Origin: an uncultured Tateyamaria sp.
Lineage (GTDB): Bacteria; Pseudomonadota; Alphaproteobacteria; Rhodobacterales; Rhodobacteraceae
Reading direction: 5' to 3'
DNA: 64,000 bases
Assembly: GCA_947501275.1 (NCBI GenBank)
Contig: CANMVD010000010.1
Coordinates: 1 to 64,000, forward strand
Shown: piece after piece, positions 18,499 through 27,250 of the stretch
Layout: each line of letters opens with the position of its first letter
How positions within the stretch are numbered: the first letter of the stretch is position 1
The notes under the pieces: model-generated
Databases searched by the model: none
Told to the model about the DNA's origin: nothing
Seen by the model: the letters and a program-made list of their open reading frames with translations, nothing else
Translations under genes and position numbers: made by a program

Positions 18499-19530
18499 TT
18501 ATTCGTCAGTAAGTGTCGCGCCCGCAGGCACATCAATTGTAATGAAACTGCCCGCAGCGCCGCGGCCAAGCTGGAGTGTGCCTTCAAGCCCTTCGATCAA
18601 GCCGGACACGATGCGTCCGCCTACGTTGGACGTATCAGGCCAGCGCATTTTGCTTGGTATGCCGACACCGTCATCTGACACAATGAGGCGCAAACCGCCG
18701 GCACTCAACCTGCTCATGCGGACCTCGACCAGCCCCATGTCCATGCGGTCAAACGCATGTTGGAAGGCGTTGGTCAGCAGCTCGGACAGCACCAATCCGA
18801 CCCGCGTGGCTGTCTCGATTGGAACGTGCAGCGGTTCGATCTGTAACGATAGGCGAATGCCGGGGCGGCCTTCGGTATGGGCAATGGCAGCGGCCAGTCG
18901 AGACAAATAGCTGCCCATCTGAATGCTGTCGCGGTTGGACTGACGGTCGCTCAGCTTCATCTCTTCATAAAGCAACTGCAGCGTTTCGATCCGTCGGCTG
19001 AGTGCTGCGAAGTCTTCCGGCACGGAGGTAGCGCCAGATTGCTGGCGGATCATGCCGATAATCATCGACAGGTCTGACGCCACGCGATTTTGGATCTCGA
19101 TCAGCTGGCTGTTGATCTCTTCCGAGCCGGAAGAGATGTCGCTGGCCCGCATCTCTTTCTGGATGCCAATAAAGTACTGTGTCTTGCCATGGTTGTCATG
19201 AATAGGCGAAACGATGAGCCGGTTCATGAATGGCTCGCCGGTGGCGCGGTAATTCAGAATGTCGACCGATGTGATCTCTTCGTTTTCGATCCCTCGGCGC
19301 AACTTGTCGACATCGGCCTTTTCGGTATTCGGACCTTGCAGGAAACGGCAGTTGCGCCCGATGGAAGACGAACGCGCATATCCCGTGCACCGGGTGAAGG
19401 CTTGATTGACGTAAACAATCGGGTGATCTTCAAGATGCGGATTGGTTACAATCATAGACACCTGCGCCCGCGTAAAGCCCTCAAAGGCGCGGGTGTCATC
19501 AAGCAGCAATTCTTCTATGGTGTCAGGCAT
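18499..19530 (-). CDS. LOV-domain photoreceptor with HWE/HisKA_2-type kinase module lacking the phospho-acceptor His
   Basis: A 343-residue soluble protein. Residues ~20-128 form a LOV (PAS) domain. The flavin-adduct Cys61 is in GRNCRFLQG, and the flavin contacts Asn93, Asn103 (NYRATGEPFMN) and Gln124 (FIGIQ) are all present, so blue-light sensing is strongly predicted. Residues ~135-240 resemble the HWE/HisKA_2 dimerisation region, but where that family has E-x-x-H-R-V-K-N this protein reads EIQNRVAS (145-152): Asn148 replaces the phosphorylated His. The ATPase domain keeps its N box (ELLTN, 250-254), DDGVG (286-290) and a later Gly box. A strong AAGGAG site lies 7 bases before the ATG. It sits between scoA (11 bases) and scoB (9 bases). 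Confidence 0.88.
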   Translation of the reverse strand: MPDTIEELLLDDTRAFEGFTRAQVSMIVTNPHLEDHPIVYVNQAFTRCTGYARSSSIGRNCRFLQGPNTEKADVDKLRRGIENEEITSVDILNYRATGEPFMNRLIVSPIHDNHGKTQYFIGIQKEMRASDISSGSEEINSQLIEIQNRVASDLSMIIGMIRQQSGATSVPEDFAALSRRIETLQLLYEEMKLSDRQSNRDSIQMGSYLSRLAAAIAHTEGRPGIRLSLQIEPLHVPIETATRVGLVLSELLTNAFQHAFDRMDMGLVEVRMSRLSAGGLRLIVSDDGVGIPSKMRWPDTSNVGGRIVSGLIEGLEGTLQLGRGAAGSFITIDVPAGATLTDE

Positions 19531-19541
19531 GGCCTGGCTCC

Positions 19542-20237
19542 TTATGCCGCGCGGGTTGTGCGCTGTTCGATGCGTTTTTCATGTTCGCCTTGGATCAGGC
19601 GGTGCACATAGATCCCGGGCAGGTGGATCGAGTCGGGGTCAAGGCTGCCTGTCGGCACGATTTCCTCAACTTCCACCACGCAGACCTTGCCACACATGGC
19701 GGCGGGCGGATTGAAGTTGCGGGCGGTCTTGCGGAACACCAGATTGCCGGTCTCGTCGGCCTTCCATGCTTTCACGATGGCAAGATCGGCAAAAATGCCT
19801 TCTTCCATGATGTAGGTTTCGCCGTTGAAGTCCTTGTGCTCTTTACCCTCTGCGATCACCGTGCCGACACCCGTCTTGGTGTAAAAACCGGGGATGCCGC
19901 ATCCACCAGCGCGCATACGCTCGGCCAATGTGCCTTGGGGGTTGAATTCCAGTTCCAATTCACCTGACAGGTATTGCCGCATGAATTCGGCGTTCTCGCC
20001 CACATATGACGAGATCATCTTTTTGACCTGACGCGTTTGCAGCAGGATCCCGATCCCGAAATCATCAACGCCTGCGTTATTGGAGGCAAAGGTCAAATCC
20101 TTCGTCCCGGCTTCCTTGATCGCATCCAGAAGCAGTTCCGGGATGCCGCACAAGCCAAAGCCGCCAGCGGCAACCAGCATTCCGTCAAACAAAACTCCAT
20201 CCAGCGCCTCGGCGGCGGAGCCGTAAATCTTCTTCAT
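19542..20237 (-). CDS. scoA: 3-oxoacid CoA-transferase subunit A
   Basis: A 231-residue alpha subunit of a 3-oxoacid CoA-transferase, with the CoA-loop motif [10 protein letters not shown] near residue 30 and the typical [11 protein letters not shown] and [10 protein letters not shown] segments. It needs ScoB for activity; scoB lies beyond the LOV gene. The ATG at 20237 follows a G-rich stretch and opens the usual MKKIYGSA start; the longer ORF from 20261 adds unconserved residues. It is first in the operon scoA-LOV-scoB-GNAT. Confidence 0.9.
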   Translation of the reverse strand: MKKIYGSAAEALDGVLFDGMLVAAGGFGLCGIPELLLDAIKEAGTKDLTFASNNAGVDDFGIGILLQTRQVKKMISSYVGENAEFMRQYLSGELELEFNPQGTLAERMRAGGCGIPGFYTKTGVGTVIAEGKEHKDFNGETYIMEEGIFADLAIVKAWKADETGNLVFRKTARNFNPPAAMCGKVCVVEVEEIVPTGSLDPDSIHLPGIYVHRLIQGEHEKRIEQRTTRAA

Positions 20238-20258
20238 TGATATCCCCCCAAAACCCCG

Positions 20259-20310
20259 CACCCGGGTGTGGTTCTGTCAAAATAGTGACGCCAAGGGGGT
20301 GCAAAGTCAA
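20259..20310 (-). promoter_or_regulatory. candidate scoA operon promoter and palindrome
   Basis: On the minus strand, TTGACT (20310-20305) is followed after 17 bases by CACTAT (20287-20282), a fair -35 with a weak -10. Downstream of it and 21 bases before the scoA ATG is a perfect 10-bp palindrome, CACCCGGGTG (20259-20268), a possible operator near the transcription start. Assigned by eye only. Confidence 0.35.
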
Positions 20311-20372
20311 CGCAAGGCATTGGTTTGGGCGACATAATGCGCTTTCTCGAATGCAAACAAAGAATGTTGAAA

Positions 20373-20391
20373 TGGCCCCTGCGCGGGGCCA
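20373..20391 (-). terminator. terminator after the SRPBCC gene
   Basis: TGGCCCC (20373-20379) and GGGGCCA (20385-20391) form a perfect 7-bp stem with a 5-base loop, 8 bases beyond the SRPBCC stop on the minus strand, followed by TTTCAAC. It separates that gene from the scoA operon. Confidence 0.6.
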
Positions 20392-20398
20392 GATCAGA

Positions 20399-21019
20399 TT
20401 ATTGTTGATAGGCCTCGACAAGGCCGGTCAACCCGGCCTGCATGAACGGAGCAAAGTCATTGGCCAAATATCGCCGAATGGCTGGGCGGGCGAGGAAAAT
20501 GGACGGTTTGATGTTGTAATTCCAGACGACGTTGACCTGTCCATCGGCCTCGGAGTACTGAAATTCGCCCATGATATGGTCCACGACACGGCCCGATGGG
20601 GCGGTGATATCCCAAATTTGATAGGCAAAGCGGGTCGGTGTGTTGGCCAGCACGCGTTCGTGCACGTGATGCCCGCCGGCAAGATCAACGCGTCGCACGG
20701 CGCCTACATCGGGCCAGTTGCCAGACAGATAGGTGATATTCTCAATTTCCGGAATAGCGTCTGTCGCAACGACAAAGTCAGTAATGGGGTTCTGCATTAC
20801 AAAGGCGCGAAAGTCTTCCAACGTGCCGGGGAAAGACGCAGTTTCGGTGTTTGTCAGGTAGGTACTCGTATTTGCCAAAGCAGGGGGCGCCGCGATGTCA
20901 GACGCTTCTTGAACGTATGAAACACTGGGCGCGGCGGAATGTGACAACCCTCCGGCCAACGCGGATGTTGAAACGGATGTGCAAACGACAAAAGCGGTCA
21001 GGGTGGAGGGCAGTGACAT
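20399..21019 (-). CDS. exported SRPBCC-fold protein
   Basis: A 206-residue protein with an N-terminal signal (MSLPSTLTAFVVCTSVSTSALAG) and a later START/polyketide-cyclase-like region: ERVLANTPTRFAYQIWDIT, then DHIMGEFQYSEADGQVNVVW and a C-terminal helix. SRPBCC proteins bind hydrophobic ligands; this ligand is unknown. It is divergent from a MarR regulator with a palindromic spacer of ~100 bases, so it is the probable target of that regulator. Confidence 0.7.
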   Translation of the reverse strand: MSLPSTLTAFVVCTSVSTSALAGGLSHSAAPSVSYVQEASDIAAPPALANTSTYLTNTETASFPGTLEDFRAFVMQNPITDFVVATDAIPEIENITYLSGNWPDVGAVRRVDLAGGHHVHERVLANTPTRFAYQIWDITAPSGRVVDHIMGEFQYSEADGQVNVVWNYNIKPSIFLARPAIRRYLANDFAPFMQAGLTGLVEAYQQ

Positions 21020-21044
21020 GATGGAGACTCCTTTGATACGTTTT

Positions 21045-21070
21045 TCGTACTAAATTATACGAGTATCGTA
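21045..21070. promoter_or_regulatory. putative MarR operator
   Basis: Three copies of one half-site in alternating orientation: TCGTA (21045-21049), TACGA (21058-21062) and TCGTA (21066-21070). The last two form a perfect inverted repeat with a 3-base spacer. The cluster lies 25 bases upstream of the SRPBCC start and 52 bases upstream of the marR ATG, in a short AT-rich stretch. Binding is inferred. Confidence 0.55.
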
Positions 21071-21122
21071 GTAAGTGGGTTTGACCCTTGCCACTTCAAG
21101 GGCCTTTGGTCAAAAAACCTGC

Positions 21123-21578
21123 ATGTCCAATGATGTTCAGTTGCTGAAGTTCGTTCACGTCTTGATGCGTGTGATGTTGGTCAGCGAGCGGACCTCTCCC
21201 GAACATCAACATGTGATCAAGTTCAATGCCTTGGATTTCCACACACTCGGGCTGTTGCGCGAACATGCCAGCGTGCGCGCCTCTGAGCTTGCCGATGCAC
21301 TTGGCATAGTTCCTACAACGGCAAGCAGCGTCATCGCCCGATTGATAAAGAAAGGGCTGGTACAACGCGCGCAAAGTCAGAAAGACCGCCGTGCCTTTGA
21401 TTTGACCTTGACGGAAGAGGGCGCACGCATAGCGCAAGCCATCCACGCGCAAGACTTGCAGAACATGCGCCTGTTCTTGTCCGCCCTAGAGGAGGGCGAA
21501 CAGAGTGATTTGCTAAAACTGTTAGGTCAGGTCGCAGTCCACGTTGCAGCGCTTGAGGATCAGCATCCCTCAGGATGA
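21123..21578 (+). CDS. MarR-family transcriptional regulator
   Basis: A 151-residue winged-helix regulator. The recognition region is visible (ASELADALGIVPTTASSVIA) with the wing RAQSQKDRRAFDLTLTEEG, flanked by helices for dimerisation. MarR proteins commonly repress a divergent gene and release DNA on binding a small ligand or on oxidation. The ATG at 21123 is preferred over 21075, giving normal MarR length. Its 3' end overlaps the topA 3' end by 9 bases (convergent). Confidence 0.85.
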   Translation: MSNDVQLLKFVHVLMRVMLVSERTSPEHQHVIKFNALDFHTLGLLREHASVRASELADALGIVPTTASSVIARLIKKGLVQRAQSQKDRRAFDLTLTEEGARIAQAIHAQDLQNMRLFLSALEEGEQSDLLKLLGQVAVHVAALEDQHPSG

Positions 21579-24161
21579 TTTCGATGCTGCGGTCTTCTTT
21601 TTCGCGGCTGGTTTTTTCTTGGCCGCTGCCTTTTTCTTGGCTGGCTTCTTTTTAGCGGGCGCTTTGTCTGAAATCAGCTGTACCGCCATTTCCATAGTGA
21701 CGTTCTCTGGCTCGGTCCCTTTTGGGATGGTGGCATTGACCTTGCCCCATTTGACGTAAGGCCCGTATTTGCCCTTCATCACGTTGACCGGACCACCCTC
21801 ATCAGGATGTTCGCCCAATTCGTGCAACGGCTTGGCAGCAGCGCCACGCCCACCACGGCTGGCCACTTTTTCAGCCAGCAATTGCACCGCGCGGTTCATC
21901 CCGACGGTAAAAACTTCTTCCAGTCCTTCGAGATTGGCATTGGTGCCGCCGCGATCAGATGTGGATTCGGCATGTTTGATGTAAGGCCCATACCGACCAA
22001 TATTGGCCCACACCATAATTCCGTCCTCGGGGTGGGGTCCGATCTGGCGGGGCAACGACAAAAGCCGCAATGCCTGTTCCAGATCAACCTCGGTGGGAGG
22101 CCATTCCTTGGGGATCGACTGGCGGGGCGGTTTCTTGTTGTCGTCTGTGACTTCGCCGCGCTGCACGTAGGGGCCAAAACGCCCTTTGAAGGCATAGATC
22201 TTGTCGTCGCCATCTTCGCCCAGCAGTTTGCCCTCGGGCGGGATGCCACTGTCGTCTTCGGTGCCGGGAGGGCCAAAGGCGCGTGTGTAGCGGCATTCCG
22301 GGTAGTTCGAACAGCCAATGAACGCGCCACCCGACCGGGCGGTGCGCATCGACAGACGACCAGCACCGCAGTTGGGACACAGACGGGGATCCGTACCCTC
22401 TTCGTTTGCGGGGAACAGATGTGGTTCCAGAACCTCGTTGATCTTTTCCAATACGTCTGTGATGCGCAGTTCGGACGTCTCTGCAATGGCCGCGCTGAAG
22501 TCTGACCAGAATTTACCAAGCACATCCTTGTAGTTGCGATCACCTGCACTGACGTCGTCCAGTTCCTCTTCGAGGCTGGCGGTAAAGTCATATCCCACGT
22601 AGCGGCGAAAGTAGTTTTCGAGGAAGGCAATCACAAGGCGGCCCTTGTCCTCCGGAATCAGCCGGTTGCGATCTTTGCGCACATAGCCGCGGTCCTGAAT
22701 GGTCGTAACGATGCTGGCATAGGTCGAAGGGCGGCCGATCCCCAGCTCCTCCATACGTTTGACCAGTGTCGCTTCGGTGTAGCGCGGTGGGGGTTGCGTG
22801 AAATGCTGCTCGGGCGTGACGGAGCGTTTGTCCGCTTTCTCGCCCTCGCTCAGTTGGGGCAGGCGTTTGTCTTCATCGTCCACGACAACATCGTCACGGC
22901 CCTCTTCGTAGACTCGCAAAAAGCCGTCGAACAAGATCACCTGACCGGTTGCGCGCAATTCAACCTGACCGTCATCGCTGCCGATATCGACCGTGGTCCG
23001 TTCAAGCCGTGCGCCTTCCATCTGGCAGGCCAGGGTCCGCTTCCAGATCAGATCATAGAGTTTGCGCTGATCGTCATCGGTGATTTTCAGAGAGGCGGCA
23101 TCGCTGGCCATGTCCGTCGGACGGATGCACTCATGCGCCTCTTGGGCGTTCTTGGCCTTGTTTTTATAGACGCGCGGTTTGTCAGGGACATAGTCTACGC
23201 CATAGCGATCCTTGATCGCATCGCGGGCCATGTTCACGGCCTCGGGCGCCATGTCGATCCCGTCCGTTCGCATATAAGTAATGTATCCCGCCTCATAGAG
23301 ACGTTGCGCGCTCGACATGGTTTGGCGCGCGCCCATTCCAAATTTCCGGCTGGCCTCTTGTTGCAGGGTCGACGTCATGAACGGTGCAGACGGATTGCGG
23401 GAGGCCGGTTTTGCCTCAACCGACTGAATTTTAAGATCGCGACTTGTGATGGCCTGTTCGGCCATTTCCGCCTGCGTTTGGTTTTCGAGGTCGTATTTAT
23501 CAAGTTTCTTGCCCGCAAGAGACGTCAGGCGTGCCTCGTATTCCTGACCACGTGGGGAGGCGAGAATCGCCTTTACCGACCAGTATTCACGATTGCGGAA
23601 AGCTTCGATCTCCATCTCGCGTTCGGTCAGGATGCGCAGACAGACCGATTGGACCCGTCCTGCCGACTTTGCGCCGGGCAGCTTTCGCCACAGAACAGGC
23701 GACAGGTTGAAACCCACAAGATAATCCAACGCGCGGCGTGCCAGATAGGCTTCGACCAACGGCATGTCGACCTGGCGCGCATTCGCCATGGCCTCATCCA
23801 CGGCGGCCTTGGTGATGGCGTTGAATGTGACGCGACTGACGGGGGTGTCTTTCTTGATGGATTTGCGCTTGGTCAGCGTTTCCTGAAGGTGCCAGCTGAT
23901 TGCCTCGCCTTCGCGATCCGGGTCAGTCGCAAGAATCAGCGCGTTGTCATTTTTCAACGCGTCCGCGATGGCCTTGACGTGCTTTTTACTGTCGCTTGCG
24001 ACCTCCCAAAGCATGTCGAAATCGTTCTCGGTGTCTACCGAGCCGTCTTTTGGCGGCAGGTCACGCACATGGCCGTAGCTGGCCAAAACGGTGTAATCGT
24101 CCCCCAAATATTTGTTGATTGTCTTGGCTTTAGCTGGGGATTCGACAACGACGACTGGCAT
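21570..24161 (-). CDS. topA: DNA topoisomerase I
   Basis: An 863-residue type IA topoisomerase that relaxes negative supercoils. It starts with the Toprim motif VVESPAKAKTINKYLG, with the acidic DPDREGE farther on. The active-site Tyr is in AGYITYMRTDG. One zinc-ribbon (CPNCG...CSNYPEC) is followed by topoisomerase C-terminal repeats (GRFGPYVQRG, IGRYGPYIKH, GKYGPYVKWG). A lysine/alanine-rich tail ends the protein and probably binds DNA non-specifically. dprA lies upstream on the same strand with a 99-base gap. Confidence 0.95.
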   Translation of the reverse strand: MPVVVVESPAKAKTINKYLGDDYTVLASYGHVRDLPPKDGSVDTENDFDMLWEVASDSKKHVKAIADALKNDNALILATDPDREGEAISWHLQETLTKRKSIKKDTPVSRVTFNAITKAAVDEAMANARQVDMPLVEAYLARRALDYLVGFNLSPVLWRKLPGAKSAGRVQSVCLRILTEREMEIEAFRNREYWSVKAILASPRGQEYEARLTSLAGKKLDKYDLENQTQAEMAEQAITSRDLKIQSVEAKPASRNPSAPFMTSTLQQEASRKFGMGARQTMSSAQRLYEAGYITYMRTDGIDMAPEAVNMARDAIKDRYGVDYVPDKPRVYKNKAKNAQEAHECIRPTDMASDAASLKITDDDQRKLYDLIWKRTLACQMEGARLERTTVDIGSDDGQVELRATGQVILFDGFLRVYEEGRDDVVVDDEDKRLPQLSEGEKADKRSVTPEQHFTQPPPRYTEATLVKRMEELGIGRPSTYASIVTTIQDRGYVRKDRNRLIPEDKGRLVIAFLENYFRRYVGYDFTASLEEELDDVSAGDRNYKDVLGKFWSDFSAAIAETSELRITDVLEKINEVLEPHLFPANEEGTDPRLCPNCGAGRLSMRTARSGGAFIGCSNYPECRYTRAFGPPGTEDDSGIPPEGKLLGEDGDDKIYAFKGRFGPYVQRGEVTDDNKKPPRQSIPKEWPPTEVDLEQALRLLSLPRQIGPHPEDGIMVWANIGRYGPYIKHAESTSDRGGTNANLEGLEEVFTVGMNRAVQLLAEKVASRGGRGAAAKPLHELGEHPDEGGPVNVMKGKYGPYVKWGKVNATIPKGTEPENVTMEMAVQLISDKAPAKKKPAKKKAAAKKKPAAKKKTAASKSS

Positions 24162-24260
24162 TTATTCGAGACACCTCGGTACAGGAACTTGGCGGTTCTA
24201 TGGCCGCGCTAGATGTGGTGTGCAAGCCCTGAATGTCAACCAAGGCCGACACAAGGGCGC

Positions 24261-25412
24261 TCAGGCGGTGCGGGTAAGCAGACCTCCGGGGGCACGATCA
24301 ATGCAGCCATCAAGCTCCAGTTCGAGCAGTGCGGGAGCGACGGTCTCAGGGGCCCGTGCGAGATCGCGGATCAACTGATCCTCTGCCACAGGCGAGGGGC
24401 CAAGGCGGGCGAGGATCTGTTGGTGCAGGGTGGCCGTGTCTTGCAACGAACGGCGATCCTTGGGTGGTTTTTCCGGCACGGCCAGCGGCAAATCGGCCTG
24501 TGTGTGTTGCGCAAGTGGCGCGAGTGTTTCGATGACATCCGAAGCGTCACGCACAAGCGTTGCACCATCGCGGATCAACATATTGCAACCCGAAGCGCGC
24601 GCATCCATCGGATGACCGGGCACTGCAAGAACATCGCGCCCCAAATCCAATGCGTCGCGTGCTGTGATGAGGCTGCCGGATTTTGCCGCTGCTTCGACGA
24701 CGACGGTCGCCTTGGCAAGGCCAGAGATGATCCGATTGCGCGCCGGAAAGTGGCGCGCAATCGGATTCAGCCCCATCGGCTGTTCACTGATCCGTGCGCC
24801 ATGCGCCGCGATGTCTTGCGCCAATTGGGCATTTTCAGCGGGATAAATCGTATCAACGCCTCCTGCCTGAACAGCAACCGTGCCGGTTTCAAGTGCTGCC
24901 AAGTGTGCGGCTGCGTCGACGCCGCGCGCCAATCCGGATACAACCACATATCCTGCTGCGCCCAGATCACGCGCCAACGCTCGCGCCATGCGCGTCCCAA
25001 GAGATGAGGCGTTGCGCGCGCCCACAAGCGCAATCATCGGCTTTTGCAATTTGGTGACGTCACCAAGAACCCACAGGAACGGCGGCGCGTCGCGCAAATC
25101 CTGAAGTGCCTCGGGATAATCAGGGCTGCCTTGGGCGACCAGACGTGCACCTGCGGCACGGCCTGCTTTAAGTTCTGCGTGAATGACACCTTCCGGGCAG
25201 ATCTCGTATCTCTGAACACCGGCGGCGCGCGCTACCTCAGGTAGCGCGGCCAGCGCATTTTGCGCGGTACCGTGTTCAATCAGCAAACGTTGAAACGTCG
25301 AAATGCCGACCCGGCGAGAGCGCAACAAACGGAGACGCATGAACTGGTCGTCTTCCGAGGTGGGTGGGAGTGGGGGGTGAGTGGAAGAAGGATGGGTATC
25401 CCTAACAGTCAT
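24261..25412 (-). CDS. dprA: DNA-processing protein DprA
   Basis: A 383-residue protein. A helical N-terminal region is followed by the DprA/Smf Rossmann domain (LVGARNASSLGTRMA, VVSGLARGVDAAAH, TVAVQAGGVDTIYPAEN) and a C-terminal winged-helix segment. DprA loads RecA on incoming single-stranded DNA during natural transformation; many non-competent bacteria keep it too. The start is uncertain: the ATG at 25412 begins a Ser/Pro/His-rich leader, and a later ATG (MRLRLLRSRR) is possible. Confidence 0.9.
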   Translation of the reverse strand: MTVRDTHPSSTHPPLPPTSEDDQFMRLRLLRSRRVGISTFQRLLIEHGTAQNALAALPEVARAAGVQRYEICPEGVIHAELKAGRAAGARLVAQGSPDYPEALQDLRDAPPFLWVLGDVTKLQKPMIALVGARNASSLGTRMARALARDLGAAGYVVVSGLARGVDAAAHLAALETGTVAVQAGGVDTIYPAENAQLAQDIAAHGARISEQPMGLNPIARHFPARNRIISGLAKATVVVEAAAKSGSLITARDALDLGRDVLAVPGHPMDARASGCNMLIRDGATLVRDASDVIETLAPLAQHTQADLPLAVPEKPPKDRRSLQDTATLHQQILARLGPSPVAEDQLIRDLARAPETVAPALLELELDGCIDRAPGGLLTRTA

Positions 25413-25651
25413 CCGCAGCTCCGTCTGTTGCTGAAATCTATTTAGAGTCCCCAAGGTTAACAACGCGTGAACAGACGCGATCCAATTCGATTAAACGCAC
25501 GCCTTGGTTGTTTTCGTTCAAAAAAATTGATCCGTTTCAGTTCGAACGAAGAGCAGGCTGATCAGACCCTCGCGGCGGGCTTCCCCAGAAATAGCGAGGC
25601 CGGAAGGCTTGCCACCAAAATTGAACCAATTTTTACGAGAATCGGTACGAC

Positions 25652-27073
25652 CTACGCGGCAGAGCCACCGACAGTCAGTCCGCCGATCATCAGTGTAGGC
25701 TGTCCAACTCCAACCGGAACCCACTGTCCGGCTTTGCCACAATTGCCCATGCCGGGGTCGAGGGCCATATCGTTGCCGATGGCCTGAATGTGCTTGAGGG
25801 CTGTCGCTCCGTCGCCAATCAGCGTGGCCCCTTTGACCGGAGCGCCAACTTTGCCGTTTTGGACGCGATAGGCCTCGGTGCAGGAAAACACGAACTTGCC
25901 GTTGGTGATATCCACTTGCCCGCCGCCGAACCCAACGGCGTAGATCCCGTCCTTGAGATCCGCAACGATGTCCTCCGGCGCTGCGTCTCCGCCCAGCATG
26001 TATGTGTTGGTCATCCGTGGCATGGGAGCATGTGCATAACTCTGGCGGCGTCCGTTGCCTGTGGCCGCAACGCCCATAAGACGTGCGTTCTGTCGGTCCT
26101 GCATGTAGCCTACAAGCACCCCGTCTTCGATCAGGATGTTCTTACCGGATGGAGTACCCTCGTCGTCGACGGTGATTGAACCACGCCGATCCGGAATCGT
26201 CCCATCGTCCAGAACGGTCACGCCTGGCGCCGCGATGCGCTGGCCCATCAGGCCCGCAAAGGCAGAACTTCCCTTCCGGTTAAAATCGCCTTCCAGACCA
26301 TGACCAATCGCTTCGTGCAAAAGAATGCCGGGCCATCCCGGCCCCAGAACAACGTCCATGACACCGGCAGGGGCGGGTACGGCGTCGAGGTTCACCAGAG
26401 CGACGCGCAGCGCCTCGCGGGCCTTGGCTTCCCAGTCCGACCGTTCGATCAGACCGTCCAGACCAATGCGCCCACCACCACCTGCACTCCCGCTTTCACG
26501 GCGTCCGGCCTGTTCAACGATGACTGAGATGTTGAGGCGGGTCATCGGGCGTGCATCGCGTACCGACAGGCCCTCCGGGCGCAGAATTTCAATCTCCTGC
26601 AACGAGGCGGCAAGGGACGCGGACACCTGAACCACCCGCGAATCGAGATCGCGCAGAAAGGCATCGACCTCTTTCAACGTGTCGATCTTTACGGGAAAGG
26701 ACGCGCCGGCGATTGGATCTTCGGCCGTGTAAAGCGTTCGGTTCGTGGCCTGTGGCGCATCGGCCAGACTACCACCACCATCGCCAACGGCCAAACGGGC
26801 CGTTTCGCTGGCGCGCCGCAAAGCGGCTTCGGAGATCTCAGTAGAATGGGCGTATCCCGCAACCTCGCCGCGCACGGCACGCAGCCCAAACCCTTGCGCT
26901 GCGTCATAACTGGCTGTCTTGAGGCGGCCATCGTCAAACACCAAAGCTTCGGATCGGCGGCGTTCCAAGAACAACTCACCGTCATCCGCGCCATTTGTGG
27001 CCGCCCGCAGAATGTCCAACGCGCAGTCGCGGTCGATTTCGGTGTCTAGGGGAGCAAAGGGCGTGTCGGTCAT
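25652..27073 (-). CDS. tldD: metalloprotease TldD
   Basis: A 473-residue TldD/PmbA-family protease subunit. The zinc motif HEAIGHGLEGD is intact, and VMDVVLGPGWPG precedes it. TldD works with TldE/PmbA on small peptides; no tldE gene is in this window. The ATG at 27073 gives the family's usual N-terminus. The 188-base gap between its stop and dprA holds no gene I can support. Confidence 0.92.
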   Translation of the reverse strand: MTDTPFAPLDTEIDRDCALDILRAATNGADDGELFLERRRSEALVFDDGRLKTASYDAAQGFGLRAVRGEVAGYAHSTEISEAALRRASETARLAVGDGGGSLADAPQATNRTLYTAEDPIAGASFPVKIDTLKEVDAFLRDLDSRVVQVSASLAASLQEIEILRPEGLSVRDARPMTRLNISVIVEQAGRRESGSAGGGGRIGLDGLIERSDWEAKAREALRVALVNLDAVPAPAGVMDVVLGPGWPGILLHEAIGHGLEGDFNRKGSSAFAGLMGQRIAAPGVTVLDDGTIPDRRGSITVDDEGTPSGKNILIEDGVLVGYMQDRQNARLMGVAATGNGRRQSYAHAPMPRMTNTYMLGGDAAPEDIVADLKDGIYAVGFGGGQVDITNGKFVFSCTEAYRVQNGKVGAPVKGATLIGDGATALKHIQAIGNDMALDPGMGNCGKAGQWVPVGVGQPTLMIGGLTVGGSAA

Positions 27074-27250
27074 CGGGGCATCCTTTTGGTGCGAGGCGCA
27101 GGCAAGAAACGCGTGAAGCGTCCGTTTGACGCGCCTACAACGTCTTTATCTTGGGCTAAAGATATGATTGTAACCATGCTCAATACAACGGGGCGCCGAT
27201 GAATGCGGACCCTGACCAACAGTGCGATACATCTAGATCAGGACGACCAG

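Noticed and set aside
22794-24212. 472-codon plus-strand frame opposite topA
   Set aside because: It lies wholly antisense to a well-supported topoisomerase gene and has no recognisable motif; a long open antisense frame is expected in GC-rich codon usage.
24162-24260. Possible small gene or frameshift between topA and dprA
   Set aside because: No frame longer than about 20 codons with a start and ribosome-binding site; both neighbours are complete.
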